A DNA stretch of 64,000 nucleotides. Origin: Lunularia cruciata (Eukaryota; Streptophyta; Marchantiopsida; Lunulariales; Lunulariaceae). A program made the translations under genes and the position numbers. The DNA lies in contig OX419759.1 in NCBI GenBank assembly GCA_948567375.1, positions 6,912,744 to 6,976,743 of the forward strand, in the 5' to 3' direction. Under the pieces are notes generated by a model. The model saw nothing but the letters and a program-made list of their open reading frames with translations, was not told the DNA's origin and did no database searches. Below are positions 23,480 to 34,423 of this stretch, one piece after another. Position 1 is the stretch's first letter, and each line of letters begins with the position of its first letter.

Positions 23480-24060
23480 GGTGACCATGTAGAACACATG
23501 AAGGATGGGAAGACTCCATCAAATCATACAAGGGAGAGACAAAAAGGAGGTAAAAGGGGCTAGGTCCCGTTTGTATTGATAAGAAAAATCAGCTCTACCG
23601 CATCTAAGATATTCTAGGTATGCAACCGGTAAGGTTTACAAACTATTAGAGCATCCTAAGCATCACCTAGTGTAATTTTTCTCCTATGGATTGCACCAGC
23701 CAATGCTCTCTCTATAGAATGACACCCATTGTCTAAAGTATGTTACAAAGTATGAGAGTGAGGGTGGTACCCCTAACATCTAATATAATAAGCTCTCACG
23801 CACTCCCTTACAAATGTATCAAATGTCATGTCCATCGCTCGATATAAATCCAAGCTAGAAGAACAAAGAAATGACCTCGATGTATACCCTTATAACTAGA
23901 GACCTTGTGTGCTACTGCTCCACTTGCCACCCATCCAAGGAATGAGTAATCATTCACTCCAAAACTATATCATGCATAGGGTTTGTAACCACAAACCCTA
24001 TGCATGATATAGTTTTGGAGTCACCTGATCATCTCGAACCAATTATAAGTTTGCTTTAAC
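23480..24060 (-). repeat. Dispersed repeat R, copy 3 (long)
   Basis: It aligns by eye with copy 4 (39735-40330) over most of its length: ACATGAAGGATGGGAAGACT, 'agggagagacaaaa', 'ctctaccgcatctaagata', 'ttagagcatcctaagcatcacctag', 'attgtctaaagtatgttacaaagtatgagag' and 'catgtccatcgctcgatataa'. The minus strand keeps remnants of one protein frame (KITLGDA, ALIVC). It contains the hairpin at 23957-24020, which copy 4 lacks. Confidence 0.85.
23957..24020. repeat. Perfect inverted repeat, 30-bp arms, 4-nt loop
   Basis: Arm 23957-23986 begins CTCCAAAACTATATCATGCA. The loop is AACC, and arm 23991-24020 is the exact reverse complement. In the paralogous R copy at about 40214-40265 the left arm is present but continues into unrelated unique text, so the right arm is a later inverted copy. 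Confidence 0.97.
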
Positions 24061-24082
24061 ATGTGTGGTCAATATGAAAAGC

Positions 24083-24187
24083 ATATTGTTGTGCGTATAT
24101 ACATCATTACACAACATACATTTTTATCAATATCATACATTATAGAAGCACAACTCCCACATAAGTCATACATGATATCTAAAGTGC
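24083..24187 (+). repeat. Direct repeat, left copy (about 105 bp)
   Basis: The block 'gtatatacatcattacacaacatacat ... cacataagtcatacatgatatctaaagtgc' recurs at 24629-24733. A pair of short direct repeats 546 bp apart could be the LTRs of a small noncoding (TRIM-like) element or a local duplication; no primer-binding site was recognised. Confidence 0.7.
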
Positions 24188-24628
24188 AATAATTAATCAG
24201 TTTATTTGCCATTCAAATCACATGCAAATCATATTTGTAATTGATCCTTCACTCAATAATTTGCTCATAATCAAGCATTGATACAATCAAACCACACAAA
24301 CTCTAACTAAGAGACTCCAAGTGACGATCACCAACCTCTGTCCACCATAGCCAAGAACTTGAAGGTTCAACATCAAAGAATTGAGTTCTCTAGGGTTGCA
24401 CTCCTTTGCTTGACCTAGGTCTCTAGCCCTAATGGCACTATTGACAACACATCTTATGATGCAAACGGTGCAAGTGATGGTGGGTCTCACTATGTGATCA
24501 ATAACCCTAATATGGAATTCGGCCATTAACAAGTAGTCCATGAGCAGCTACCAAAATAATTATGACTGCAAACACTATCACTCTAGTGTCCAAGAAAACT
24601 AGCTTTGGTGCTACAAAATGTTGTGATA

Positions 24629-24733
24629 GTTATTGTGTGTATATACATCACTACACAATATACATTGTTGTCAACATCATATGCTATAAAATCACAACTC
24701 ACACATAAGTCATAAATGAACTCTAAAGTGCCA
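24629..24733 (+). repeat. Direct repeat, right copy (about 105 bp)
   Basis: Partner of 24083-24187 with scattered substitutions (ATATACATCACTACACAATA, 'acataagtcataaatga'). The 440 bp between the pair hold no recognisable gene. Confidence 0.7.
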
Positions 24734-24889
24734 CAACCGCACTCCTAGCTGGCATTAAGTCCCCCTCTAACTCCAAATAGCCATCTACTCCAAGTATGTG
24801 ATATGTCCAATGGTGGCTAAAGATCAGAAGGTCAGGTGCTATCAAGTCCCATCGTTAGTCATTTGTTGACAATCTATACCACATAAAGG

Positions 24890-26249
24890 GTGAAATAGCT
24901 ATAGATCAAGTAAATCTAGGATATAACCACTGTCTTTGAAGAGCCACCATGAGAGGAGGAGTCAAACATGCCATATACCATCCTCTCAAATAGTTATTGC
25001 ACACCAATATAGTAGTAGTTCCACAAGAAGAGCCATATAACGTACACCGCAAGCCTGCACATACAAGTGCCAAGCTTACATCCACAGTGCCATCAATGTT
25101 TGGGTGGTGGTATGGCACATAGGATGCTCCCAAAAAACACCATCATGTCCTTCCAAAATAAGGACTCCCAAAAGGCAAAACCTTGCTCAATCTTAAGATA
25201 GTGCTGCATGTAGTAACATAAATTGTCATCGGTGCAATCTACTAGAGATATACATAGTCACCTAAATGAAATTGACAGATCAAGGGTCTATACCTCCTCT
25301 TCAAATAGTAGCATAGCATAAGGTATCCCTATATTAAGCAATTGCTAAGTTCTCAATAGCCATAGGCATTACTCTCCAAAAGATCTCTACTCATTGAGAA
25401 CATGCGCTAATCCACACATCTGGATCATCCAAGTCCAAGACTATAGTAGGGAGGTAGTATGATCTAAACTCCTCTAAGAACTCTATCCCTTGATAGTCAA
25501 ACCTCAACTTGTGAACCAAAATGACTAAGAACCCAACCCAAGAATGAGTAAGCCATCCCTTCATTGAACTTGTCAAGAAGTGCCACCAATTCAATCTACT
25601 TAGAGAAGTGCTCCACCATAACCAAAACATACCAATGATGTCTTAGAATCAACAATAAAGGTCCAGTAAAGTCCAAACTCCAATGGAAACCCAATTCCAT
25701 GATAGGTAATGAGTGTAATTATGGCAAAGGAGCATTAAATTATGCTCTAACTTGGTCACAAACCACACATTTGGCAATAAACTAGTGTATGTTGGTTTGC
25801 ATATCACACCACCAATATTGACTTTGGAGTAAGCTATATGTACACTTAACTCCAAAATGTCTTAGCTCTTGGTGAGCATCGCATACCAATGGTGGTCTTG
25901 AGATAGAAGTGGTACTACTTACACTCTATCATCCTCTTATACAAAACTACCAATGCAAAGATAATCTACCACTAAGACATCATCAAATATGTCTTGCTTA
26001 CCTATACCAATATCTCTATCCTTTATATCTATGACCTCAACAACTCCTCCTATATGTGTTGAAAGACATACCACCAAAGCCTTAGAAAATATACATGGAA
26101 AGGTAGATGCATGCTAACTTGACACCATCTCTTCATTTGTCTCACCATGCCAACATGCTCTGGTTTGATCTACTAGTTAGGACATGGGCTTTTACTCAAC
26201 CATTTGCATCATGGTTCATCACTCCAAGTCTATGAATAATCATGAAATC
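24890..26249 (-). pseudogene. Ty3/gypsy pol relic, integrase end (tandem unit 1)
   Basis: Minus-strand fragments read as the part of gypsy pol after RNase H. Near 26249 comes HRPG-type text leading to a GLSKSPCPN-like block. A degraded zinc-binding region follows near 25800 (the stretch paralogous to the H2C2 finger at 28221-28436), then an integrase core with SKWIEL-like text and DQGIEFLEEFRSY near 25490. Many stops interrupt it. From 25112 to 26249 the same text recurs at 26653-28804, so this is one half of a tandem duplication that also includes the beginning of an LTR. Confidence 0.75.
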
Positions 26250-26652
26250 TATAACAATATGGAGTTAACCAACGAGTTAGTCAAGGCTAATAAAGTAGCA
26301 AATAGGCCAAATTAGCCTAGAATATTCTAGAAGTATCTATGAAGGTACTTGGTACCTTCCAAGTATCGGGTAACGTGCATGCCAAGTAGTGACTTGTAGA
26401 AAGAAGTTTCTAGGGAAGCTTCCTGGCTAGCTTAGCTTGCACTCCAAGTAGATAGCTTTTAAAAAGAAGCTTCTAGAAATCTTCCAACTAAATTAGCTTG
26501 CATGCCAAGTAGGCAACTTCTTGAGAAGCTTCCCAATCAACTTGGCTTGCAAGAAAGTGGCTTAAGGAAACTTCTTGAGAAGCTTCTCAAGAACCTTGTA
26601 TTCTCTTTATAAATACCAAAGCCCAAGCTAATACTAGGTATTTGGAGTTTCC
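26250..26652 (+). repeat. Truncated gypsy LTR (LTR-A)
   Basis: It begins TATAACAATATGGAG like LTR-B and LTR-C, and carries the same U3 with several repeats of about 60 bp ('cttgcatgccaagtagNNNcttctagaa') and the TATA-containing stretch. It stops abruptly at 'ggagtttcc', about 80 bp before the LTR end. The next bases (from 26653) match 25112 onward, marking a tandem-duplication breakpoint. AAATC precedes it (26245-26249), the target duplication of the plus-strand element. Confidence 0.85.
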
Positions 26653-28804
26653 ATGGCACACATGATCCTCCCAAACAACACCATCATGTCCTTCCAAAAT
26701 AAGGACTCCAAAACAAAAAAACCTTGTATAATCTCAAGATAGTGAAACATATAGTAACATCAAGTGTCATCGGTGCAATTTACTATAGATATACATAGTC
26801 ACCTAGATGAAATTGGTAGATCAAGGATCTATACCTCCTCTTCAAATAGTAGCATAGAATAAGGTATCCCTATATTAAGCTATTGCTGAGTTCTCAAAGA
26901 CAATTGACATCACTCTCCAAAAGATCTCTACTCATTGGGAACATGCACTATCCATACATCCAAATCATCCAAGTCCAAAACTATAATAGCATTATGATAA
27001 ATGGCTACAAGTAAATATGGGTCTTTTCAATAGAGTAGAAAGTAAGAGGAGAAGGATGCTGAACCAATAGCCCATGGTAAACCAAGGTAATTCAAGATCC
27101 CAATCTCCCATATGGCTTCTCTATAAACCATACTTACATAATCATCTCTTCATCGTCTTAACCACTCTCTCTACTAAATGTAATACCAATACCTAAACAG
27201 ATGATCTAGAGATGAAATTTCGTTTGGTAACATCTAGAGGGATGCTATACATGATGGCCTAAGTAGATCAGACAGAGGTATCACCAAAAGAGTACTTCTA
27301 CTAATAGACCAAAAACCAAATATGCTTGGAAACTTTAAAATCAATAGTTAAGCATATGATCTAAAAGTGAAACTTGGGGTGGTGATATTTAGAAGGATGT
27401 TATATATGATGGAGAAAGTATATCAGATAGAGATATCACCAAAAGATCACTTCTACTAATAGAGCAAAAGCCAAAGTAGGCTAGAAAACTTCAGAGGCAA
27501 ATTTTGAGCCTAAATGGATGAATTAGGCCTCATAAATGTGTACATCCCCTTCTTCTTCCTGATGGAGGAAAGGCTGGCCTTCCCTCCCCCTTGGTTTTTT
27601 TTCCAAGAGCTTTCCAATGGTACCTCATCCACGAGATTATGAGATTCCTATAAGAAGATTCCCTAAAAGATTCCCTCAAGTCAAAGCCTGTTTGACTAAC
27701 CAAATGGGACCAAGACCGACATGTCATCCATCCAAGCAAGTAATCTAAAGGTGGATCTTGGTGAAAGGTCACCTATCCATGTACTTAATACTATGGTGGA
27801 GCTTCCTTGGAAGAGATCCTCTTTGGCTATATAATAAAGAGAAGGTGCTCCTTTGGAGCATCGCAAGATTGAGTGTGAAACTTGTGTTTTCTCTCTTGGA
27901 AAGTTCTCTTGTCCTTGGAATATTACACTAAGCTATCTACCTTAGGGTGACCTTGGGAGGTAGTATGATCTAAACTCCTCTAAGAACTCTATCTCTTGAT
28001 TAGTCAAAACCTCAACTTGTGAACCAAAATGACTAAGAACCCAACCCAAGAATGAGTAAGTCATCCCTTCATTGGCTTATGTAAAGAGAAGTGATTCACC
28101 ATAACCAAAACATATTGATGATGTCTTACAATCAATGATAAAGGTCCAATAAAGTCCAAACTCCAATGATAACCCAATCCTATGATAGGTAACTATGGCA
28201 AAGGAGCATTAAATGATGCTCTAACTTTCACAAACCACACATCTAGCAACAAAATATTGTGAATTGGTTTTCATATCACACCACCAATATTGACTTTGGA
28301 GTAAGCTATATGTATACTTTACTCCAAAATGTCTTAACTCCTTGTGAGCATTACGTACCAATGGTGTTCTTTGAGATAAAAGTGGTACTATTGACACTAT
28401 TATCCTCCCATACACAAAAAGGTATATGCTTTCCAATCTAAACTGCTTGGCTCACTAAAGAATATGATCTTTCTCCTTTGTACCAACCATGCCACTCAAA
28501 ATACCAATGAAAAGATAATCCATCACTAAGACATCATCACAAATGTCTCCCAAACTTATACCAATATCACTACCTTTTATATCTATAACCTCAACAATTC
28601 CTCCTATATGTGTTAAGAGATATACCACCAAGGCCTCTGAAAATATACATAGAAAGGTAGATGCATAATAACTTGGCACCATCTCTTCATTTGTCTCAGC
28701 ATGCCAACGTGCTCCAATCTGATCCTACTAGTTAGGACATGGACTTTTACTCAACCCATTGCATCATGTTTCACCACTCCAGGTCTATGAATAATCATGA
28801 AATT
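26653..28804 (-). pseudogene. Ty3/gypsy pol relic, integrase end (tandem unit 2)
   Basis: Second copy of the 25112-26249 segment, about 1 kb longer because of an insertion at 26990-27953. It has a well-preserved minus-strand integrase zinc finger at 28436-28221: NAHKELRHFG (His residues), then MKTNSQYFVARCVVC (Cys pair), the H2C2 pattern. At the upstream end HRPGVVKHDA follows directly on the reading frame that ends in EYDF at 34424. So this unit and 34424-35560 were one pol gene before the plus-strand element landed between them. Multiple stops; not functional. Confidence 0.8.
26990..27953. mobile_element. 964-bp insertion inside tandem unit 2
   Basis: Unit 1 reads '...actatagtagggaggtagtatg...' without a break at about 25440-25460. 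In unit 2 the same text is separated by 964 bp. The insert holds two copies of a 152-bp block (27192-27345 and 27346-27498, with 'tatcaccaaaagaNNacttctactaatagaNcaaaa'). Its right part has a TATA-like 'ggctatataataaagag' followed by a short transcript-like leader, as in a retroelement LTR. Clean TG/CA borders and a target duplication were not found, so the class is open. Confidence 0.65.
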
Positions 28805-29273
28805 TATAACAATATGGAGTTAAAAAACGAGTTAGTCAAGGCGAATGAAATAGAAAATAGGCCAAATTAGCCTAGAAAATTCTAAAAGTATCTAGGAAGG
28901 TACTTGGTACCTTCCAAGTATTGGGTAATATGCATACCAAGTAGCGACTTCTAGGAGAAACCTTCTAGGAAATTTTCTCGGCTAGCTTAGCTTGCATCCC
29001 AATAGGTAACTTCTAGAAGGAAGCTTATAGAAAGCTTCTAACTAGCTTAGCTTGCATGCCAAGTAGATGGCTTCTTGTGAAACTTCCGAATCAACTTGGC
29101 TTGCAAGAAAGTGGCTTAAGGAAGCTTCTCAAGAGTCTTATATTCTCCATATAAATACCAAAGCCCAAGATCATGCTAGGTATTTGGAGTTTCCTTTATT
29201 CAAGAGGTCAAGTGTGATCTTTCACTTTGATCTTCCATTTTCCTATTTGTCTCCTTGGTCTCGGCCTTTTACA
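28805..29273 (+). repeat. 5' LTR of the plus-strand gypsy element (LTR-B)
   Basis: It starts TATAACAATATGGAGTT and ends CCTTTTACA, 469 bp. U3 contains tandem units of about 60 bp with 'agcttgcatNccaagtag' and 'cttctagaaNgaagctt' words. A TATA box (TATAAATA, 29150-29157) precedes the presumed start of R. The flanking AAATT (28800-28804) differs by one base from AAATC after LTR-C. The same unit architecture is seen in LTR-A and LTR-C. Confidence 0.85.
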
Positions 29274-29287
29274 TTGGTATTGGAGCA
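29274..29287 (+). promoter_or_regulatory. Primer-binding site (initiator tRNA-Met type)
   Basis: TTGGTATTGGAGC directly follows the 5' LTR. It matches the usual plant retrotransposon primer-binding site TGGTATCAGAGC except for two positions, which supports both the LTR end and the plus-strand orientation. Confidence 0.85.
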
Positions 29288-32200
29288 AAAATGGGATGGA
29301 TGGAATTTATGGACCACCAAATTTATTTCCGCCAAACCATCAAGATTTTCATATCCATATACTACCCAAGCATTATTTCACACAATTTATCACCTCATGC
29401 TTTGGGCAAATTTTTTTGAATGAGATCACCTTGTCCAAGGAACCCTTGGTACTTCAGGTTGTGACTTATGGAGAATGGTGGACGAATGCAACAACATCTA
29501 TGTTGTTAATTTAGAATTGGGAGTAGTGTGATAGAGTAGCTATGGAGGCAATACTCCAAGGTTATCATTACTATGTAGCTACAAATTTAGCACCTTACTT
29601 GATTGTTGGATGACCAAGACCATCAACTACAAGAACATGTAGAGAGAGTGCTCTTTTGAGAAGGAGAAGACCAAAACCCATTTTCAAAACCTAAGGTATT
29701 TGATGAACAGAAATAGATCCTCTTAGCTTCAAGCCAATTGGATGGAGCGGTAAAAATATGGTGGTGATTTTTGAGTGGAGTGAGCTCATTGGCGGTTTGT
29801 TACACTAATCCTGACATGGGAAAATTCAAGGGTGCAATAATTGGGGGATTTGTAAGTGATAAATGCCACACAAGCCATATGAGATATGTTGACAAAGTTG
29901 GTTTTGTAAGAAGCTACATCACATAATTCCAAAACACCATTATGCAAATTCCACATATATTGGATAGTGAAGTTTTGGATGAATTTGTGAGAGGCTTGAA
30001 GTCACAAACCAAATTGGAAGTGACTATGTGAGAACCAAAACACTTGGAAAAAACCATATAGTTGGATTAGCACTTTGATTTCTTGGTTGTGACAACTTGG
30101 TCTTGACCTTGACCTTCATAAAACCTACCAACACATTACACAAGTGGAAGAGTTGGCACTACTGGAAATTTATGCCATCCAATGAAGACCACTTGGCATA
30201 GCAAATTGGGAAAGACTGTGGAAAAATGGCAATGGTTTTTAATATCATCAATTGGACATTGCATTGTTGAATGTCCACTCAAGGATGGGCAATCTTGAAA
30301 AATTGCCAAAATGAAGTTTGTGGAGCGGAATGAACTTAGAAATGAGGAATCCTAGTAGGAAATTTTGAGTTGCCTATTGGGAACTTGATTAGTTCCAACA
30401 AGATTGAAGGCTCTACCTATGTAAGTTTGCTTCATTTGCAAAGTATGATATTTGATAATGAGTGTAGGATTTTGGTTGATTCTAGAAGTTCAAAGAATTG
30501 CATGTCCATGCAATTAGCAATGGAATTAAGTATGTCTATCAAGCTACTAACAGAAGTATATTGATTATCAAGCTAGTAACTAGAAGCATATTGACAATTG
30601 TGGATGGTAGAAAAGGTTTACATTTTGTACCTCACATCTTGTTACATTCAGGATTGGGAAGAAGTATTTGGAGTGATGAGGTTTGTAGTAGGACCTCTAC
30701 ATTATGATATCATTCTATGTTTTCTTTAGCTTGAGCGTCATAAGGTTCAATTTGATTGGACTCAATGACAAATTCCAATTAGGTTTTTTGGCACCTATGA
30801 GTAAGATACCTAATAATATTCATGCCCAAGATGGAAAGTTTGTCAAGAAAGTAGCCATAGAGCAAGCTTTGAAGGAAGATAAGTCCCAAGATGAGAAGTT
30901 TGTCAACGAAGTAACCATAGAGTAAGCTTTGGAGAAAGATAAGTCTATTTTTGTGATGTAGATCAAAGACTATTGCACATGGAGAATATCAAGAGGGCCA
31001 TAAGTCTCATCAAGAAATGGTTGATCAAATAGTTCAAGAGTTTTTATATATATTTCCAAATGATATGACGAAGGTATTACACTCCGATTGTGGTATGCAC
31101 TTCAAGATTGAGTTGTTACCAAGAAGTACTCTAGTGAGTAGACCCATCTATCAGCTTTCACCAAAGGAGTTAGACAAGCTTTGAATAACATTGATGGAGT
31201 TGTTGGAGAAGGATTTCATTTAATATAGTATATCTCCTTGGGAAGCACCAATGCTATTTGTTCCAAGAAGGATGGAGGGCTTCACTTTTGTATTAAGTAT
31301 CATAGTCTCAACAAATAAATAGTGAAGAATGCATATCCTTTGCTTGGAATTGATGACTTGCTAGATCAATTGTGTAGAGCATGATATTTTTCCAAGTTGG
31401 ATCTAAAAAGCGGCTATTGGTAGATTCCATTGATAGAGAGGATGTGCAAAAGATTATCTTTTTCATAAGGTATGGGCACTTTGAGTGGAGAGTTTTACCT
31501 TTTGGGCTCTATAATGCTCTAGCAATCTTCATGGATCATATGCATTGGGTATTGGATAAACTATTGAACTGGTATGTGGTGGTGTTCTTGGATGATATCT
31601 TAATCTATAGCAAGATGGAGGAAGAACACATAAATCACATACGAGAAGTCCTAAGACAACTATGTCAATGGAAATTCTACTACAAGAAGTCCAAGTGTGC
31701 CTTTTGGCCAAAGTAAGTTACCTTCTTGGGTCATAAGATCTTGTTGGAAGGGATCAAGATGGTAGAGGAGAAAATGAAATCTATTGTTGATTGTCCTCCT
31801 CCAAAAGATACCATAGAATTGTGGGCATTTAATAGATTGGTAAGTTTTACCAATGGTTCATCCACTACTATGCTCATGTGGCAGCACCATTGACCAACCT
31901 CTTGGGCAAGAGCTCAAGCTTTCAATGGACCACCAAGCACAAAGAAGCATTTCAAAAGTTGGAACATATTATGTCTTGAAGACCCATTCTTTGACTAGAT
32001 GACCTTCAACTATCTTGTGTGGATGATTTTGATGCTTTTAACTTTACCATTAAATTTGTTTTGTAGCAAGAATTTCCATGTGGGTTACATCCCATTGCCT
32101 TTATGTCTTATCAACTAAACACCGCAATAAGAAGTTACTCTGCTTGAGATCATGAATAACTAGCAATGGTATATGCCACCAAGGTTTGGAGACATTATCT

Positions 32201-33930
32201 CTTGGAGAAACAAGTAATCATGCAAACTTTTATTGCAAGCATTACATTAAGAGCACATGAAGAGTCAACATTGTTGGTGGGAAGAACAAATATAATTGTT
32301 TGACATCAAACTTGACTACAAACCATGTTGATTCCATGGCATCCTTGATACCCTATCATAACAACCTGATTTGAAGTCTCTTCAAATCAATGGCGGTGGC
32401 AATTATGATGGTGTTAGTTGACTTCAAAACCCAAATTGAGTTGAGAATAGCTCTACAACAAGATCTCTTCTTTCAAATGGTACAAGGTTGTCTTGCAGCT
32501 TGTGACAAGAAGTATGACACCTTCTTCTTCAAGGAAGGCCTTCTATTTTGTGAGAACTAGACTTATGTTCCAGCCAAGGGTGATCTCCAACTTGTGCACC
32601 TTCAAGAAGCCCATGATTTACAAATTGATGGTCTCATGGGTGTGGAGAAGATCTTGGGTAGCATCCAATACCAATAGGAGTGACACAACATGGCACAAGA
32701 TGTTTGATAGTTTTTGTGATCTTGTGAGAGCGGCCAACACAACAAGACCAAACCCAAAAATCAAGTGGACTCTTTCAACCACTTCCCATTCCATCTACTC
32801 AATGGGAACACATGATGTTAGATCTCAACACCTCCTTGCCAAAGACAAAGCAATGTCACATAGCAATTGGGGTGTTTGTGGATAAGCTTAGTAAGCAAAT
32901 CCATTTTGCAACAACCTTTGATATTATGGATACTCTAACATTGGTACAGATCTATTTCAACAATATCTTCAAGCATCAGAGGATGCCTTGTATACTCATC
33001 TTTGACCGTGATCCTTGCTCCATTGGAAAATTTTGGCAAGAACTCTTCCAAATACTCAACACCAAGCTTACTTTGTCCATGGCCTATCATCCTCAAATTG
33101 ATGGATAAATCACATGCAAAATTGCACCTTGAAAGATATGTTTTGTGCCTTTATCAATGCCTTCAACTGCAAGACACTCATCCCCATTGGGATGAGTGTC
33201 TTGCAGTTGTTGAGTTTGCATACAATAATTCCAAACAAGCAAGCATCGGATGTTCTCCTTTCTTCCTTAATTTTGACCAAGATCCACTTGTTCTAGATTC
33301 CCTTCTTGCTCTTCCTCCATCTCTATCATGTTCCTCATACTTCCACCTTCTTGACAAACATATCCCAATCTCTCCAACAAGCCAAATCTCATCTCCTTGT
33401 TGCTTAGAATCATCAAAAACAATATGCATACCACCATCATTGTGATCTCATCTTTCAAGTTGATGATAAGGTCATGCTCTTGTCTAGTAACCTACCCCTC
33501 CCACTTGATACCCAAGTTTCTAAACATGCTCCTAATTGGATAGGACCTTTTGATGTAACCCAAATCATTTCTCATGTTGTGTAGCAACTTGCCTTGCCTT
33601 GTCATATGCGCATCCACCATATCTTTTGTATTTTCAAATTGAAACCTTTGTTCCTAATCTATCTTCTTTTTCCTCTTGTGTCCAACCTCATCCTCCTCCT
33701 CCTTCCATCCCTATCAATGATCATGGGTATGAAGTTGATCATATCTTTATGTATCACCACATCCAACAAGGCCACAACAACATAGAGAGTACAAAGTCCT
33801 CTAGAAAAGGTATACTCTTCATGATGCTACTTAGGAGTCTCTTTCCCATCTCCAAGTGCACAAATGGCCATCTAGGAGTTTGAAGCTTCAATGGTGATGA
33901 GGATGTTACCAACTAGAAATGGTAGAATAT
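29288..33930 (+). pseudogene. Ty3/gypsy gag-pol, interrupted by many stops
   Basis: Domains occur in normal gypsy order. The gag core lies near 29870-30080 (ILDSEVLDEFVRGLKSQTKL) and a degraded zinc knuckle near 30270 (GHCIVECPL). The aspartic protease has ILVDSRSSKNCMS (30467-30505), where the catalytic DSG has become DSR. Reverse transcriptase starts near 31100 (SRPIYQLSPKELDKL) and includes DLKSGYW, WRVLPFGLYNA and the YxDD-equivalent VVFLDDILIYSK (31580-31615). RNase H is degraded (32040-32240). Integrase has LPKTKQCHIAIGVFVDKLSK (32830-32890), FDRDP, AYHPQIDG and DECLAVVEFAYNNS. Stops and frameshifts occur throughout, so it cannot move by itself. It inserted into the opposite-strand pol gene of a related element. 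Confidence 0.9.
33164..33209. repeat. Perfect inverted repeat, 21-bp arms, 4-nt loop
   Basis: CAACTGCAAGACACTCATCC plus one C at 33164-33184, loop CATT, exact reverse complement at 33189-33209. The right arm encodes the conserved WDECLAVVE stretch of the integrase, so the left arm is probably the inverted copy. Confidence 0.97.
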
Positions 33931-34423
33931 ATAACAATATGGAGATTACCACCAAGTTAGCCAAGGCTAATGAAGTAGAAAATAGGCCAAATTAGCCTAG
34001 AATATTCTGAAAGTATCCAAGAAGCTACTTGGTACCTTCCAAGTATTGGATGATGCATGCCAAGTGGCAACTTCTAGGAGGAAATTTCTTTCAAAGATTA
34101 CTGGCTAGCTTAGCTTGCATCCCAAGTAGGTAGTTTCTAAAAGGAAGCTTCTAGAAAGCTTCCAACTAGGTTAGCTTGCATGCCAAGTAGGTGACTTCTA
34201 GAAGAAATCTTCTTGAGAAACTTCCCAATTAACTTGGCTTGCAAGAAAGTGGCTTAAGGGAACTTCTTGAGAAGCTTCTCAAGAGCCTTATATTCTCCAT
34301 ATATATACCAAAGCCCAAGCTAAAGCTAAGCATTTGGAGTTTCCCTCATTCAAGAGTCCTAATGTGATCTTTCACTTTGATCTTCCATTCTCTTATTTCT
34401 CTCCTTGGCCTTGGTCTTTTACA
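33931..34423 (+). repeat. 3' LTR of the plus-strand gypsy element (LTR-C)
   Basis: It starts TATAACAATATGGAG and ends TCTTTTACA, 493 bp, clearly similar to LTR-B with scattered substitutions and a few small indels, so the insertion is not recent. AAATC follows immediately (34424-34428). A short purine-rich stretch (AGAAATGGTAGAA) precedes it in the polypurine-tract position. Confidence 0.88.
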
